Assembly (NCBI GenBank): GCA_948567375.1
Contig: OX419761.1
Span: 24,182,501-24,246,500, forward strand
Direction: 5' to 3'
DNA length: 64,000 nucleotides
Origin: Lunularia cruciata
Taxonomy: Eukaryota > Streptophyta > Marchantiopsida > Lunulariales > Lunulariaceae
The position numbers and the translations under genes were made by a program. The notes below the pieces were generated by a model. That model saw only the letters and a program-made list of their open reading frames with translations, was not told the origin of the DNA and did not search any database. Shown here piece by piece: positions 19,186-32,369 of this stretch; position 1 is the first letter of the stretch, and each line of letters begins with the position of its first letter.

Positions 19186-21406
19186 TGTTGTACTTTCCTT
19201 TTTTCTCTCTGGGAACATACAAGGTGCCTAGCTGTGGAGACTACAGATCAGAGGCTAGAGATTAACCCGTAATGACTTGACAAAACACGCGTGTGACCCT
19301 AATCGCCGGAACCCTCCTTTCTCATGACTAATATCTTGCTATCGGGAAGGATAGTACCGGGCAACCTGACCTATCATCACAACACGCACTCCTGGTCTAT
19401 TGGTCATCACTTCCAACATAAGCAAGGAGAAAAACACATTACTCCTAGAAGGAAATAATCTGAGCGCAACGCCCGCACACCAATCCAAGCCAACTGGGCA
19501 TACAAACAGGCATATAGGTACAGAGAGGATCCAATCACTAGAAAAAGGCAACAACTCTCTGTACTTTTGTCAAGAAAGAGCTTCAGAGCCTTTGTGCTTT
19601 GTAGTCAAGCTCAATTTCAACCTGTACTCCAAGCCTCCTTCTATCTGTACTTCAAATCTCAATAGATTCCTACTTCATGTGGGGATTTTCTATGTCTTTT
19701 TGATGGGGAAAACTCTACACAGCTTATATGCAAGTAACTATTTCTACATAGCTTGGATTCAAGTGATCTAGGATTCAATGGAAAGCCTGTAAAATAAGCT
19801 TTCCAATGATATAAAATAAACTTCAGTCAGATCACTAAAACTCTCCTGAAAATCTCTCAAAGTTGGCCAGGGTTTTTTTTGACTTCACCCTAATTTTGAA
19901 ATCTTCTTTTTAGGGTTTGCTCCTGGTTCTTGGCAAATTTTCCCCAGATTTCTGATTCAGAAATACACTTGATCCTCACAAACTCTCTGGCAACCTGAAA
20001 CTCTCAATCATAGTCACAAGACATGATACTTGATATCCAATCAAGATGAAAGGAAAATTTGCTCTATCGAGCTTATGACAGTATTTTCAGCAGGATGTTT
20101 TGCATCAGATCTCACTCTTCACATATCTAGAACCAACAAAATTTCCACACTAGCTGGTTTTGTTTTTGTCTAAACTCCTGCAAATTTTTGTAGCCTAATC
20201 CAACTCCAGTCTTTAGATGTGGATCAATTCCTGAATTGGGCTAACTTGTGAGCTCTACAGACCCAAGTATACTTGATCCAATACACTAATTTCTATATTT
20301 GAATAATTCACATGAAACTTTCACACAGAGGAGCTTAACCTATCCACCAAGAACTTTGGAAACTTTCATGAGGAAATTCGAACTGCAACTTGGGGAGTGA
20401 CCAAAACTCCAAACGTGATCATTAGCTCTTCTCCAACACCTTACATCCCATAAGCTTCAACTTCAATCAATTGGATCTGATTTGAGATTGACCCAAAACT
20501 AGAATTTATTGTGCTCAATACTGTAATGACATTGTCTAATCCCCAATCCAATTGACAAATAGTGAAAAAGTTTCAATATGCTCCCTCAATTGACTACTTT
20601 GTGCTCTTGGGTATAAATTCAACCCCCCTTCACTCAATTGATCATCTCTTTCTCATACTCAGCTCAAATTGCGTGATTTCTGTCTGCAAATTGTAGTCTA
20701 TTATCTCCTCTTTCCAACCATCTCCTGTATTCCCCAAATGGCCTCACCAAAATCCCCCGATGGTTGAAAAACTCCCGACTTTCCTCTTGAGACCCAAGTT
20801 CTTGCACATTTGTCCTTTACTCTTTTTACTTTTTGACAAATGGACCCCACAACTCCACCTTGAAGCTTATGAGCAAAATTTTAGGCATTCCACAACTATA
20901 GAAGGACATAAATTATCAAGTCCCAGACATTATCATAAGTAAGCACCGGAAGGACGATAGGATCTGGGTTTCCAATCACCGACTCCACAAACACCACCCT
21001 AAAACGTGCTACCAACCAATCCTGTAAGTCATCACGGTGTAAAATCTGAAGCCTGATGAGAAAAGGATTCATGAGTGGCAGATCAGGAGCATGGGACATC
21101 TCATGCTTGAATGCTTCCTTCGATGCTCTAACACTTGCTCTCTACTACAACTCTCTCCCAACTTCCTTCTCTCCTCGAGACTCTCCAAACTAAAACACAC
21201 CTGTCTCTCTACTTGCACTCATCTTTATTCATCAGAGCCCTCAAACATGATAAGATTGTAACCCATGTGGCCAATCACATACATGGACATAGATGGCTCA
21301 CATGGCAACATCTCATCCGTTGGATCTAGCATGCAACCTACCTCACTAACGTGGAGATAAACTATGATAAGTCACTTTTTACGGGCTGCACAAATCACAA
21401 CACAAT
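19186..21406 (+). mobile_element. About 2.2-kb insertion inside an R1 copy, solo-LTR candidate
   Basis: Compared with the R1 copy at 44180-44700, this copy is interrupted between about 19185 and 21410. The inserted DNA starts TGTTGTAC and ends near ACAACACA, giving short inverted TGTTGT/ACAACA termini. It has a TATA-like motif in ggtataaattc near 20610 and a CT-rich tract near 21140-21190, as an LTR promoter would. No coding pattern survives. A target duplication is unclear (TGCGT on the left, AGCGT near 21407). It could also be an unrelated non-autonomous element. Confidence 0.4.
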
Positions 21407-22330
21407 AGCGTGAGATGATTACACATCATAGGGCTACTCAACTGCATTTTCCCTTTGGTGATGAACAATTACATGCCTCTAACCATTCTCTTGTCATGAC
21501 ATTTGTAACATCTAAGTGAGTTTGCTAGAACACTAGAGTGAGTATCTTCATAGCCACAATTTATCAATAGTTTTTAATGGGTTACTTCATGGTGGCCATC
21601 TACTAAATTAGGGTTTTCTAATTGCACCATTAAAGTCACTATTCACACTATTAATAGCATCAAATGTGCAATTAAGGTTGGATTCCTTGGCTTCCCAAAG
21701 AGTGATATATTTCAAAATGCGACTCCAAAGAACTTCTTATATGAATTGTGCCTCTATACTATATGATGTTGACAATGATGTATATTGTGTAGCAATTATA
21801 TTTGCATGACACCCCTCTCTATGACAATTTTGGCACAAATTTTTTTTTCTCTACAATTCAATGGAGCTTGGCATGGTTACCAATTTTTAGTGAGAGGTAG
21901 CTTTATTTGACCATATTGCATGTATATCACGTGTAGGAAACAGCTGGGAAGTGGCCTTCATTCACTGCTCCCCTCCTTTGATATGCAATGGTATTGGATC
22001 TCAAGACCCTATTATTTGGCAAAATTCCACAAGTGTTACTAGTCCAATTTATGAGCAAGCAGGTTGTGTAGGTGAGCATTCCCTTTAAAACACCAAAAAA
22101 AACTTGCTTCCTGCCCCCTCTTGCTTCTCCTTGCCTCCTTGTGCTAACCAATGCTCTCTCTCTCTCGAGATCCAACACTACCCATCCACATGAATAATCC
22201 ACATACCTTTTGCTCTACATTTTTCTTTCTCTTCTTTAGTTGATACTTTTTTCTTCTCAACTTGTGAAGGTCTGATCACTCCCTCTCTTGGATAGATCAG
22301 CCACTTTGCACTCTTCATCATCCCTCTTAG
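21400..22330 (+). repeat. R1 repeat, partial copy (promoter-like and CT-rich segments)
   Basis: Continues the R1 copy after the insertion: ttccctttggtgatgaacaatta, atgacaattttggc, ttgaccatat and cacgtgtagg, cagctgggaagtggcc, then a CT-rich leader-like tract (ctctctctctctcgag at 22154-22169). It matches 44620-45150 and 47040-47700. It is itself interrupted by a short LTR-like piece at 21492-21811. Confidence 0.7.
21492..21811 (+). mobile_element. Short solo LTR-like insertion related to the LTR of element C
   Basis: Absent from the R1 copies at 44650 and 47080. Starts TGTCATGACATTTG and ends TTTGCATGACA, with perfect 7-base inverted ends TGTCATG/CATGACA. Its beginning resembles 53069 (TGTCACGCCATTTG), and its last 80 bases resemble 62340-62423 and 62900-62981. 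Flanks TCTCT and CCCCT could be a decayed 5-bp duplication. Confidence 0.5.
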
Positions 22331-22539
22331 TCCTTCTTCATCTCACTACAAACACAACAAAAGTATAAGTATAGAGATTGAGAGCTTGGAATGGACTTGT
22401 AGAGGCCATTTTTGCATTTTATAAACCTCTTTTGTCCATCCAAGGTTTTAAAACTAATTTTCCTTAAAAATAAATGTGTACCAACTTTGTACCATAACAG
22501 AACATACAAATATATTTAATACTTTAGTTTATGCATCAA

Positions 22540-23060
22540 CTCTAACAATGATGTGGTTTTGGAGGGTTTTGGAGTGATCATTCATTCTTTTGGATGTGCA
22601 ATAGGTGGAGCAGCAGTACTAAAGGTCTCCAAGTATAGGGTATGTAGCAAGATCATCTCTTTGTTCCTCTAGCCTTGGATTTATATGGAGTGATGGATGC
22701 AATATTTTACATATTTTTCTAGGAGTGTGCAAGGGTATATCATTTTAGACGCCAAGGGTGTCACTCTCATTCTAATGTTTTACAACATACCTTGGACAAT
22801 GTGTGTCCATAACTACAGAGATTATTTGATGGTGCAATCCATATGAGAGTAATTACACTAGGTGATGCTTCTTTGGATGCTCTAGCTGTTTGTAGATCAT
22901 ATGACCTGCATAGCTCAGATATTTTAGGTCCTTTAGGGCAGATTCTTCTTACCAATATTTTTGGGGCTTAGCCTTGTTTTACCCCTATGTCTTTTCTTTG
23001 TACGGCTTGATGGGTCCTTCAGTCCTTCTTGTTATCTTATGCAATAGCCTCTTCTGCTCT
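22540..23060 (-). repeat. R2 dispersed repeat, minus-oriented copy
   Basis: The reverse complement matches 52020-52500 over most of its length, and part of it matches 33700-33960. In this orientation short coding-like phrases survive (C-R-S-Y-D-L-H-S-S-D-I-L-G near 22890-22930), but stops prevent any call. Confidence 0.7.
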
Positions 23061-24110
23061 TAGAGTTCAAAACACATCTAGGTGATGTTAGGAATGCAGA
23101 TCTCATGGGATATTTTTAAATGCGTACCTATTGGAACATGTTTACACAACCACTTTCTGGAAATAAGAATAAGAAGTCACAATTTACTTTCAAAATTTTA
23201 CATTTATGTGAATGCTAGAAGTCATGTATATAAGAGTAGTGGTATAATATATTTTAGTAGTTTATGCATGTATTGATGATGTTTTCTATTTGTCACGTTA
23301 ATCCAAAGTAAATTGCTTATATTGGTGTGTTTTGCTAATTTATGAAATTGGAATATATGGAACCAATTTAACTCTCCACTAGAATTCCCCACATGCTCAT
23401 GTGTCTACAACTTTGGGCTAGTATAGTGCATTGCCCAAAGCACACAACCATAGATCAAGCAATGATTGTGCATTAAATAGTTCTAATCTAGTCTATTGTC
23501 TATTCTTTGGATACAATGGAAAGAAAGCAGAAAGCTTCCTACCCCAACCTATCCAAGAGCACGGTTTTATTAACCTAGGAGCACAGTCTCATTTGGCTAG
23601 TAGGTTTATGTTATCTTAGTGATGTTCAATGTAACATTTGTGCACTTGCATCAAAGTTTTGGTTCATGCTCAAGGAAATCCATGAGCTGCAAAGAATGCA
23701 AAGAAGGACACCCATATAAAATCCAAAACCCTTTGTTTGTCATTACAATTATTTCACAAACTTACAGTTCTAGATTGGGTTGTGGATTGGATTTGTATCA
23801 ATGAAAGATAACCAAAATTGGGAACAAATTTTATAATATATGTACATGTGTACTCTGGACACTATAGTAAATGAAATTCATACAGTTATATAGATATAGA
23901 TACATCTTAGATTGACCCAAGTCTTTTTGCCAAGAACATCTTATTTATCATGACTATCAATATTTATAGATTTGTCATTCCCATTCTAGACATCCTTCTG
24001 TCTTCGCTTTACTTCTCATCTAGCTGCATAGTTTTGAAGTTTCTCTTCTGAGCATGCCTAATCTTTCTTCCTCACTTTATTATCTTTGTATTGTAATAAT
24101 TTTCTGATCC
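23061..24110. other. Stretch without supported genes
   Basis: AT-rich, with a few short open frames without conserved pattern. Confidence 0.4.
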
Positions 24111-24111
24111 G

Positions 24112-24360
24112 CACTCTCAAATATAAGATGAGAACACTATAACATCTACATGTCATTTAAATATTTCAAACATAGAAAAGTGGTAAGCTTTCTCACTCTC
24201 AAATGTAAGATGAGAACACTATAACATCTGCATGTCATTAAATACTTCAAACACAAAAATTTGATCAGCTTCCTCACTCTCAAATGTAAGATGAGAACAC
24301 TATAACATCTAACATCTACCTGCCATTTAGATACTTTACGCATAGAAGAGAGGTCAACTA
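24112..24360. repeat. About 82-bp tandem repeat, three copies
   Basis: agatgagaacactataacatct recurs at about 24126, 24208 and 24289. A fourth, diverged copy lies at about 24640-24725. Confidence 0.85.
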
Positions 24361-25429
24361 TGTACATGAATACTTAAGTAAAAAAAATTATCAATCATAT
24401 ACATGAATGCTTAAGGCAGAGAACGATCTGTCTCACATGTCTCACTCTCAACTATCCTATACCTTTTTGAATTATAATTCTAATGACTATACTTCCCTCT
24501 CTGATTAGCCCTAGTCATCATGCCAAATACAGCTCCTATATCATTCCTATGGGTTCAATATTTATGGATTTTCAATCAGGATCTGGGAAGAAACCATACA
24601 AATATAGAATTCTTTCTTCTAGACATCCTTCGAAGACCTTAATCTCAAATATAAAATGAGAATACTACAACATCTGCATATCATTTAAATACTTCAAATA
24701 CAAAAAATTGGTGAGCTGTATGCATGAATACATAAGTGAATGAAATATAAACCGTAAGTACGAATACTTTAGTTAGAGAAATATAACTATATGCCTGAAA
24801 AGTTAAATGTCTCACTCTCAACTATACAAATGCATCTATAACTTTGCTCATTTGGCTTGAAATAAAGAATTAGATGGAAAATTCTATATGCATGTGGGAG
24901 ACAAAGTAACTCACAAATCCATCATCGTAGATAGCATCAAAGGATCTTCGCCACTTAGTAATGGCTGTTAAACTCTGTGTCCTAGTATTGAACTATGCAG
25001 TGTATCCTCCATCATTGACTTGATCTTTACTGTTTGATTTTATTGTTGTGTTGCTTTGCCCGGGTACTTATCTAGTACCTTTCAGCTCTAGATTTCATAT
25101 CTTCCACATTTTCAGTTTTTATAGTATCCTAAAGAGCATATTCCCTATCTATTTTTCGTGAGCTTCATATTCGTTCTTGCATGTGAAATTTCTGGAAACA
25201 AATATGCATTCTTTCTCTGCTTTCCTCTTTGGATATAAGTCGATCACGAATGCTTTAGAAATGTGGGCAGTGCTCGTGGTTAGAAACATGATACTGGAAT
25301 CCATCAAAACATATAGTCCATCAGAACATTAAGTTTTAGTTTGGGAACAAGTGTCTGGTAATAACTTGGATTTCGTGTGAGGAAAAAAAAACAAAACAAA
25401 ACCGGAAATTTTATATATATATAAAAGAG
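24361..25429. other. Stretch without supported genes
   Basis: AT-rich. Holds the diverged fourth copy of the 82-bp repeat and short repeated phrases (catgaatacttaagt). Nothing else supported. Confidence 0.4.
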
Positions 25430-26500
25430 CACTCCGACCTTTCGTCTTCCTTCGTCGCTTGTTCTATTCTTCCCATGTATTCAACTTTCAGTAATGTTTC
25501 AGTAAGTCTCTTCTTCAAAATAAATATTTAACTATTTATCTCTTTGATGCGATAGACATGTTGAGTCATAGCTTATCAAGATAGTGTATATATCATACAT
25601 TTTTTTATTTGTACGGTCTTATGAAACATATTTTGCTATATATGTGTTCTTGTACTTATTTGTATTATCGTAGTTTGTATATCAAAAGAAGGATCAAATC
25701 TCACAGAAAACATTGATGCCCATTTCAAATCCGTAACATTCCATTGAGTCACACCTTACCAAGGTAGTTTATATGTGTTTTGATTATTATTTTATGTCCA
25801 CTTGAAAGATAGACTTTTTATCTATCTACCATTATACTTATATATATGATGCGTATTCCACATCAAAAGAAGTATCGAAACTCGTTGAAAAGACTGATGT
25901 CCATTTCAAACAAGTAACATTCCATCAATCTCTTTATGATAACTATTAAGAAAACTTCTTTATTACACCACATTTTCAATCCCACTGTAATACAAGCTTT
26001 CACACAAAATAATATATCTTTGTACTTATATATGTATGCGTATTTTTCACATCAAATGAAGATAGAATCCTAAAAAGGAAAGGAACTGGTATCCATTTCA
26101 AACACTTCGTTCATCTGTTGTTCTAAAATATCTCCATTACACCACGTTTTCAAGTACAGTACATAGACAGCCTTGCACAAATAATAATTTGATAGCGATG
26201 GCAAGGATTGAAATGTAGTGGTCAGAACAAGTTCCATTTTCAATCCCACTGCAAATACAACCAGAATAACTTGATTGCAATACCACAGTTAGAAATAGTA
26301 ATTGTCAGAACAAGTTCCATGACAACACCCAGAAACTGATTAAAAAAATTTTAAGCGATTCTCAGTGTCAAGTCTCTCATCTGTTGACTTTTATGTTGTC
26401 CTTTTGGAGAAATTATTTTACTATCTATATCCTTGTACTTATATGTTACATTATCTATATATATTCCTATATATGCTTTGGTACAAAAATTCCACCCAAA
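25430..26500 (+). repeat. R1 repeat, copy with segments B to F
   Basis: Shows in order: cttcgtcgcttgttctattcttc; gtctcttcttcaaaataaatattta; gagtcatagcttatcaag; cttgtacttat plus atcaaaagaaggatc and gatgcccatttcaaa; ttcaatcccactg; gtcagaacaagttccat twice; then tctcatctgttga. The same order recurs at 27000-28270, 46340-47000 and 49150-51560. No conserved reading frame. Confidence 0.75.
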
Positions 26501-26559
26501 TCTACCTATTGTAATATTCAGCAGATTGCTCGACTTGAGCATGAGGTTTTATGCTTGTT

Positions 26560-27000
26560 TACATTACCTTACTAAAAGTACTTCCTGCTTGTGGTCCTAG
26601 AGTGATAGCTTAAGGGATGTATGGTTTATCAGCTAATATTCCGGTAGAATTCTTCCGTTGTTTAGGGAACATCAGAGGAACAACATGTATTGTTCTTTGA
26701 ACATAGATCCAATGTAAGGTCACAAACAGTGAGCTGCTTGGACGCGAATAATTTGGAGGAATTGTGACTTACTTACCCAAGACCATCTCGAGTGTTCTCC
26801 TGGACTTTCAGTTATGTTCGGATGCTACTGTTCAGAATGTGACCGTATTTGGGTATATCAAACGTGTCCTTGATACCAATTTCTTCTTACCAGAATAAGA
26901 TATGTGGTGGGAGTTCCGAGGTGGTGGTTGATTGGTAGGATAATCACTTTCACTCTTGTAAGTAGCTACACTTGTTACATTCTGAAGTTCTTCTAATGTA
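26560..27000 (+). other. Possible degraded exon between R1 copies
   Basis: This stretch is less AT-rich than its surroundings. A frame at about 26730-26900 reads S-C-L-D-A-N-N-L-E-E-L, then after a stop L-C-S-D-A-T-V-Q-N-V-T-V-F-G-Y-I. It vaguely recalls the cysteine-containing ectodomain of WAK/LRK10-type receptor kinases. A splice-donor-like CTT-GTAAGTAG lies at about 26957. The resemblance is weak and no kinase is visible nearby. Confidence 0.2.
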
Positions 27001-28430
27001 TAGGTCAAAACATTCTTCTAGCCCTATATTGAGCTTTCAGTAATGTTTCAATACGTCTCTTCTTCAAAAATAAATAAAAAAGTGTTTGTCTCTTTGATGC
27101 AATAGACAAGTTGAATCAAAGCTTATCAAGGTAGTTTATATATCTTGCGTTCTTTTATGGTAGTTTGAAAGATATTTTGCTATCTATGTGTACTTGTAAT
27201 TAATTATTTTTTATATTATCCGTAATTTTCTTATCAAAAGAAGGATCGAATCCCATAGAAAAGACTGATGTCCATTTCAAACAAGTAATGTTCTGTTGAG
27301 TTATAGCTTACCAAGGTAGTTTATATATCTTTTGATTACTTTTTTATCCGCTTGAAAGATATTTTGCTATATATGTACCCTTGTACTTATATATATTTGT
27401 GTAGTTTTACATCAAAAGAAGGATCGAAACTCATTGAAAATATTGATGTCCATCTCAAACAAGTAACGTTCCCTCAACCTCTTCTTGATATTTATTCAAA
27501 AACATCTTCATTACAAAATATTTTCAATCCTACTTAAATACAAGCTTTCACAAAAAATAATATACATTTCTAATTTTATATATTATGTGCATAGTTTTCA
27601 CATCAAGAGAAGGATGGAATCTATAAAAAAGTTTAAAAAAATTAATATCCGTTTCAAACTTAGTAACATTTCATCCATCTCTTCTTGATATTTATCGAAA
27701 TATCTCAGTCACCACATTTCAATCACACTCTAGATACAATCTTTCACACTTAATAAATTGATAGCGATACCATAGATTGAAATAGTAATGGTCAGCACAA
27801 TTTCCATTTTCAATCCCATTGCAAATACAACCGGAAGAAATTGATTACAATACCCCAGTTTGAAATGGTAGTTGTCAGAACAAGTTCCATGACGACATCA
27901 AAAACTCATTTCAAAAGTTGAAAGCAATTCTTGGAATCTGGTCTCTCATCTATTGAATTTTTATTTTGTCCTTTTGGAAAATTTATTTTACTATCTATAC
28001 CCTGGTCCTTATATATTGTATCGTCTATATAGTCCTGTACAATACTTTGGTACAAGAAATAGGTTTTTTTCTTCCTTCCCTTATGTAGTTTTAAGAAGAG
28101 TTTTCTTTACTTTCACCAAAAAATTACTCCATGAAAATACAAGTTGTAAAATACCCAAATAATGTGGATAAACGTACTAGATATACTCATATAAAATCGG
28201 GCAACTCGATACCTAATTTTACTTACTTTCAGTATCCTCAAAGCTATGGTGTGCTTCTTTATCTAAAGTTGCCCAAGCCAGCTGCCACGAACCCGCTGAG
28301 ATTGTCTATATTATCTAAACTGTTAAGCAACGTCGAACAACTCATTTATTCCCGCTCCCGAGCACTCTCAATCTTGTTATGAAGAAAGATTGGTAAATGG
28401 ATACAATTGGGGAGTTCAATAATGGGCTTT
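27000..28430 (+). repeat. R1 repeat, most complete single copy (segments B to G)
   Basis: Runs from the ttgagctttcagtaatgtttca phrase through the caagttgaatcaaagcttatcaagg, atcaaaagaaggatcgaa (three times), gtcagcacaatttccat, agttttaagaagagttttctttactttcacc and agtatcctcaaagct phrases without a large insertion. Internally each R1 copy repeats an approximately 200-base module built on the cttgtacttatatat / atcaaaagaaggatcgaa phrases. Confidence 0.75.
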
Positions 28431-31400
28431 TTGACTTTCGTATTTAATCGTAGAAGATTTTACGGATATTTGCGCGAGACGTTGGGGTGGAGAATTTTCT
28501 TTTACAGGAAAAGCTCCATTATCCTATCATTTGGGTGGGTCACGATTTTGAGTTTTGTAGGAATTTATCGGTGACGGATGATATTTATAACTATTAATTA
28601 ATCTGACATGTATAAATTAACCCTAATGTAAACACAAATAGCACGCTTGAAGGTAATCCTTTCCAACTGCACATAATATACAGAAAGAAAATGCGGGACT
28701 AAGTTCCACAGATCTAGATCCATATTGTTAACATAGAAGGTTTGTAGTAGGTAAGCATCATGTGTTGATTGTTTGCCCTTGTTACATGCAGATTAGAGTT
28801 AGATATCAGATTACTTGTAGTGATTTCTCAACTCTCTTATAGGTTGAAGTTTTAGCGTTAGAGAAGTATATGACAGAGGTTAGTTTACATTGGACCAATT
28901 TGTAACAGATTGGTTAGATGCCCTAGGCCCTTGCCTAGGCTCACATATCATGTGTTTTGTATTGTGTTTCCAGCCTTTTGACTCTTTGGGTCTTTCGGGC
29001 TTTATATTTCATTGTTCATTGTAAAAGTCTTTAGAAATGTATCATAACTCAACACTAGCTTGGTGTTTGCAACCCAGCAAAGTTCTACCAATTGACTATT
29101 CATGTTTCGGTAAAGATACATGTTAACCATGTTCTTCAGTATCTCAAAAGTGACTCGAATCACACTTGACACATCCACCAAAGCGCTTGTCTCCAAAATT
29201 ACTTTTGCTACTTTACTGTTCATCAAATTCTCCTTGGGTTGGCGTTGTAGCAAGAGCGGTAGTACTCTACTTCCCCTCATTTCTCATGGCATCTTCTGAG
29301 TCATCTGAAGATTTGCGATCCTGATGGATGACTGCTGGATGAAATGAAAGATATTCATATTCTCAACTTTTGATACTTAATATCCAGAGTTACACCAATG
29401 TTTTCTTCTACCGTCAATCTTTACCAAGAAAAGTCAAGATATATGTCTGAGAAATGATCGGTTATACCTCCAATCAAAGCCAGCTTTGTGTTAGAGCAGG
29501 CACACGGACTATTGAACTTGAGTAAAAAGTAGAAGCACCAAAAGACTGCGAGAACTTGCAAAACCAGTACTTAAGATCCCTAATCTTTCCTTACAAGTTA
29601 GCTGAGTGCATTTCTCAGCTTACATGAGCACCCTTCCTTGCATCAGCATGCTTGCTTTGTAGTTTACATTTATACATTGCTTGTCAATCATTTTCTTGAA
29701 GATGTGCGGATAGGACCCCCTTGTGGCATCATGTTGCATCGTCTTGGAATCAGAACATTGTGAGGTAAGTTTAAAAGAGTGCAAACGTAGATATCACATG
29801 TGGTCTTCTTCTCACCAGGTGTAAACACAATCACCATGCTTGAAGGGTTTTTTTCAAGAGTTGATGTCAATTTTCTATCTAGTTTCTATCATGAAGTGAA
29901 GATTTGCGAGAGTGAGATGTCGAGGGAAAATTCAATTTAGTATCACCAAATAGTCTTCCAAACAATTTTTTCACAGTCTGACTTCTCGAGTAGTCTTCTC
30001 TAATGGGCATTGTTTGTACTTATTTTCCTATCATCTCTACGTACTCTAACCGAGCATCACATATGTAGTATATAAAATATACATAGGAAAACGGTATAGG
30101 GACAACCTTTCTTGACAATCAAAGAGTGTCTAGATGTACCATTTTAGATGTTTAGTGATTGTACAGGGATTGAAATTTCTTCACAACCATTGAAATGGAA
30201 AAAGTTCCAATTTGATATGTTCAAAGTCATCCAAGTAATCTAGAATCTGCTGATAGTGATGAGAATCTAGATTTAGACACCATATTTAATAACACTTGAA
30301 AAGATTGATTGGGAGATGAAATACACTTGATAACAATGGAGTTGCATTCAAGGCAGAGGAGGGAAGTAAAGGAAAGGACATAGGATGAGGGAGACTGTGC
30401 GTCTTGCATTCTTGCTAACTGATTTAACTCTGAACATCTTGTATCAAATAAAATCAACAGGCGGCAGTGGTGCACAAAACCTCTCCTAATGCCAATGTGG
30501 GCGCACTCAAAAATTCTTGGCGCCAATAGATTTTAACTGATGTCAGAAGACTTGGTTCCCTCTTCTGATGGGTTTGCATTTGAGAGTTGTCTAACCTTTT
30601 GCTATCCTAATTCGAACTCACAAATCAGCACTACTCACTCCCAAAACTAAAAATGAAAACTTTTGCAAGGAAAGAAAGTTCAATTTTCAAAATTCAATCA
30701 ATTTTCAATCACTTCGGTTTGCTCCTATTGTTGGACTTCGTGCGAGTGCTCTTCTCGAGTGTTTTAATTTGCACAGTGTGTAGTAAGTTTCTTGGTCACG
30801 ACACCTGCAGCCATTGGCCTTTTCCCAAAGCTATTTTGACTTTTTCCAAATACATGTCTTTTATTTGCTGGTTGTGGTAAAAATTAATCAGAACTCTCAT
30901 GTAAATTGTTGCATCTCTTTTAAATCATAAACCGTAAATCCTACAAGCAAGCATGTGGAAATGGGTCGTAAGGTAGGTGAGTATCTGTTAAAAGATTTAC
31001 GGGGAATTTTTATCCATTGCCAAAAGTTTACGAGAAGTCTTCGGATGTTTATGGGAGATTTTTTAAATCCATAAATATCCGACATGGAAACCCCCTAATG
31101 TCGTGTGTAGACACGGCTATGAAAGTTTGGACCATAACTTGAACAACAATTATACAAGTTATAACACAGTGCAAAGTACTATGATAGCTAGTTAACTAAA
31201 TAAGCCGAACCCGCAAAAGTCTTTCGGCAAATAAAATACTAAGAGTACCTGAATCAGGGTTGTTATCCAATGTGTACATCGTCACCTTTCTCCGTGTTTT
31301 TCGATAAGGCTTGCACTAATGTGATTAGTTATTCTAGAGTATCTCGATAAAGTTCTATCTTTGAACGAAGAACTCTTCCACGGACCGGAAATCTTCCCTG

Positions 31401-31959
31401 AAATAATTAACGATTGAATGGTGGTTTATTGATTGAATTCTGACTATAATGAAGTTCAACGAGTTCTCTCTCCTAATCTATCCAAATTATCTCAATTAAG
31501 TGAAAATTGTGGAAAAGGATTTCCTAGGCGCCTGCCACACACTTCATCAATCTAAGTTATGTAGAATTTATAAAAATGGTAGAAAATAATTTTCGGCGCC
31601 TGCCATACACCTAATTGCGGTGTGGCATGCGCCTAACAATTAACTTCTCCCTTAGTTACTTCAACTTAAAATAACCGTAATATTTCCACATACCAGATAT
31701 AAAGTGAACATTCTTGATTTACATATGGTTATATACTAATCATTTTCTTCTAAAATCTACCCAGGATAAAAATTGAAAAAAGATTATAGTAAGTCTTAGA
31801 AATAAAGACAGGTCCACGCTCAGTTACTTTATTCTTTCTAGAACTCTCGCCTTTGTTTCCCTCTACTTGTTAACTAATGGCATTTTGTCTAACTGATAAA
31901 AATTAAATGCTGATGACACATTTAAGAGTTGAAAACAAATTATAGTAATCTATGACTGC
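28431..31959. other. Long stretch without supported genes
   Basis: AT-rich with isolated GC-richer patches. A minus-strand frame at 29002-29280 (92 codons) and one at 30227-30526 (99 codons) lack recognisable motifs. At 31510-31640 the phrase gcgcctgcca-acac occurs twice, with an inverted gtgtggcatgcgcc. Nothing named can be supported. Confidence 0.4.
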
Positions 31960-32330
31960 ATCAAGCACGGTTGGCCTCAAGTCCGGCTCGGTCTGAAGTT
32001 CTAGTCCGAAACATAAGAAACACAACTTTCAGTTGCGATCTGCTTTGGGGTTCAAGTCCATAACACAAAAGACAAAACTTTAAGTTGCGGTCACATTGGA
32101 GTTCAGCAAAACAGTACAAGTTCGATTTTCGAGTAAGATGAAGAATTTGGCCCGGACTGGAGTTTAGCGAAACAGAACAAGTTAGACTTTCCAACCGGAT
32201 GAAGAATTTAGCCCGTTTGGGTCTGAAGTTTACGTCAGAAACACAAGAAACTAAACTTTCGGTCTGGACTGAAGTCTATTAGAAGAATTTCCACTTAGAA
32301 GAATTTCCGGTAGGTAGACGGGGATTATCT
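31960..32330 (+). repeat. R1 segment J: degenerate minisatellite-like tract
   Basis: Imperfect repeats of about 55-65 bases built on ggactggagttcagc-aaacagaacaagtt, agactttc-agccgg, atgaagaatt-ggcccg and tccgaaacacaagaaac. The same tract precedes R1 copies at 45840-46270 and 48850-49135. Confidence 0.7.
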
Positions 32331-32369
32331 ACTCAAAACAATCATTTGTTATCTTTGATAAAGACATCT

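Noticed and set aside
24112-24725. CRISPR-like array
   Set aside because: The repeats are contiguous 82-bp units without unique spacers, in a eukaryotic genome.
29002-29280. 92-codon minus-strand frame as a gene
   Set aside because: No recognisable motif, no second copy and no neighbouring exons; length is within chance for this sequence.
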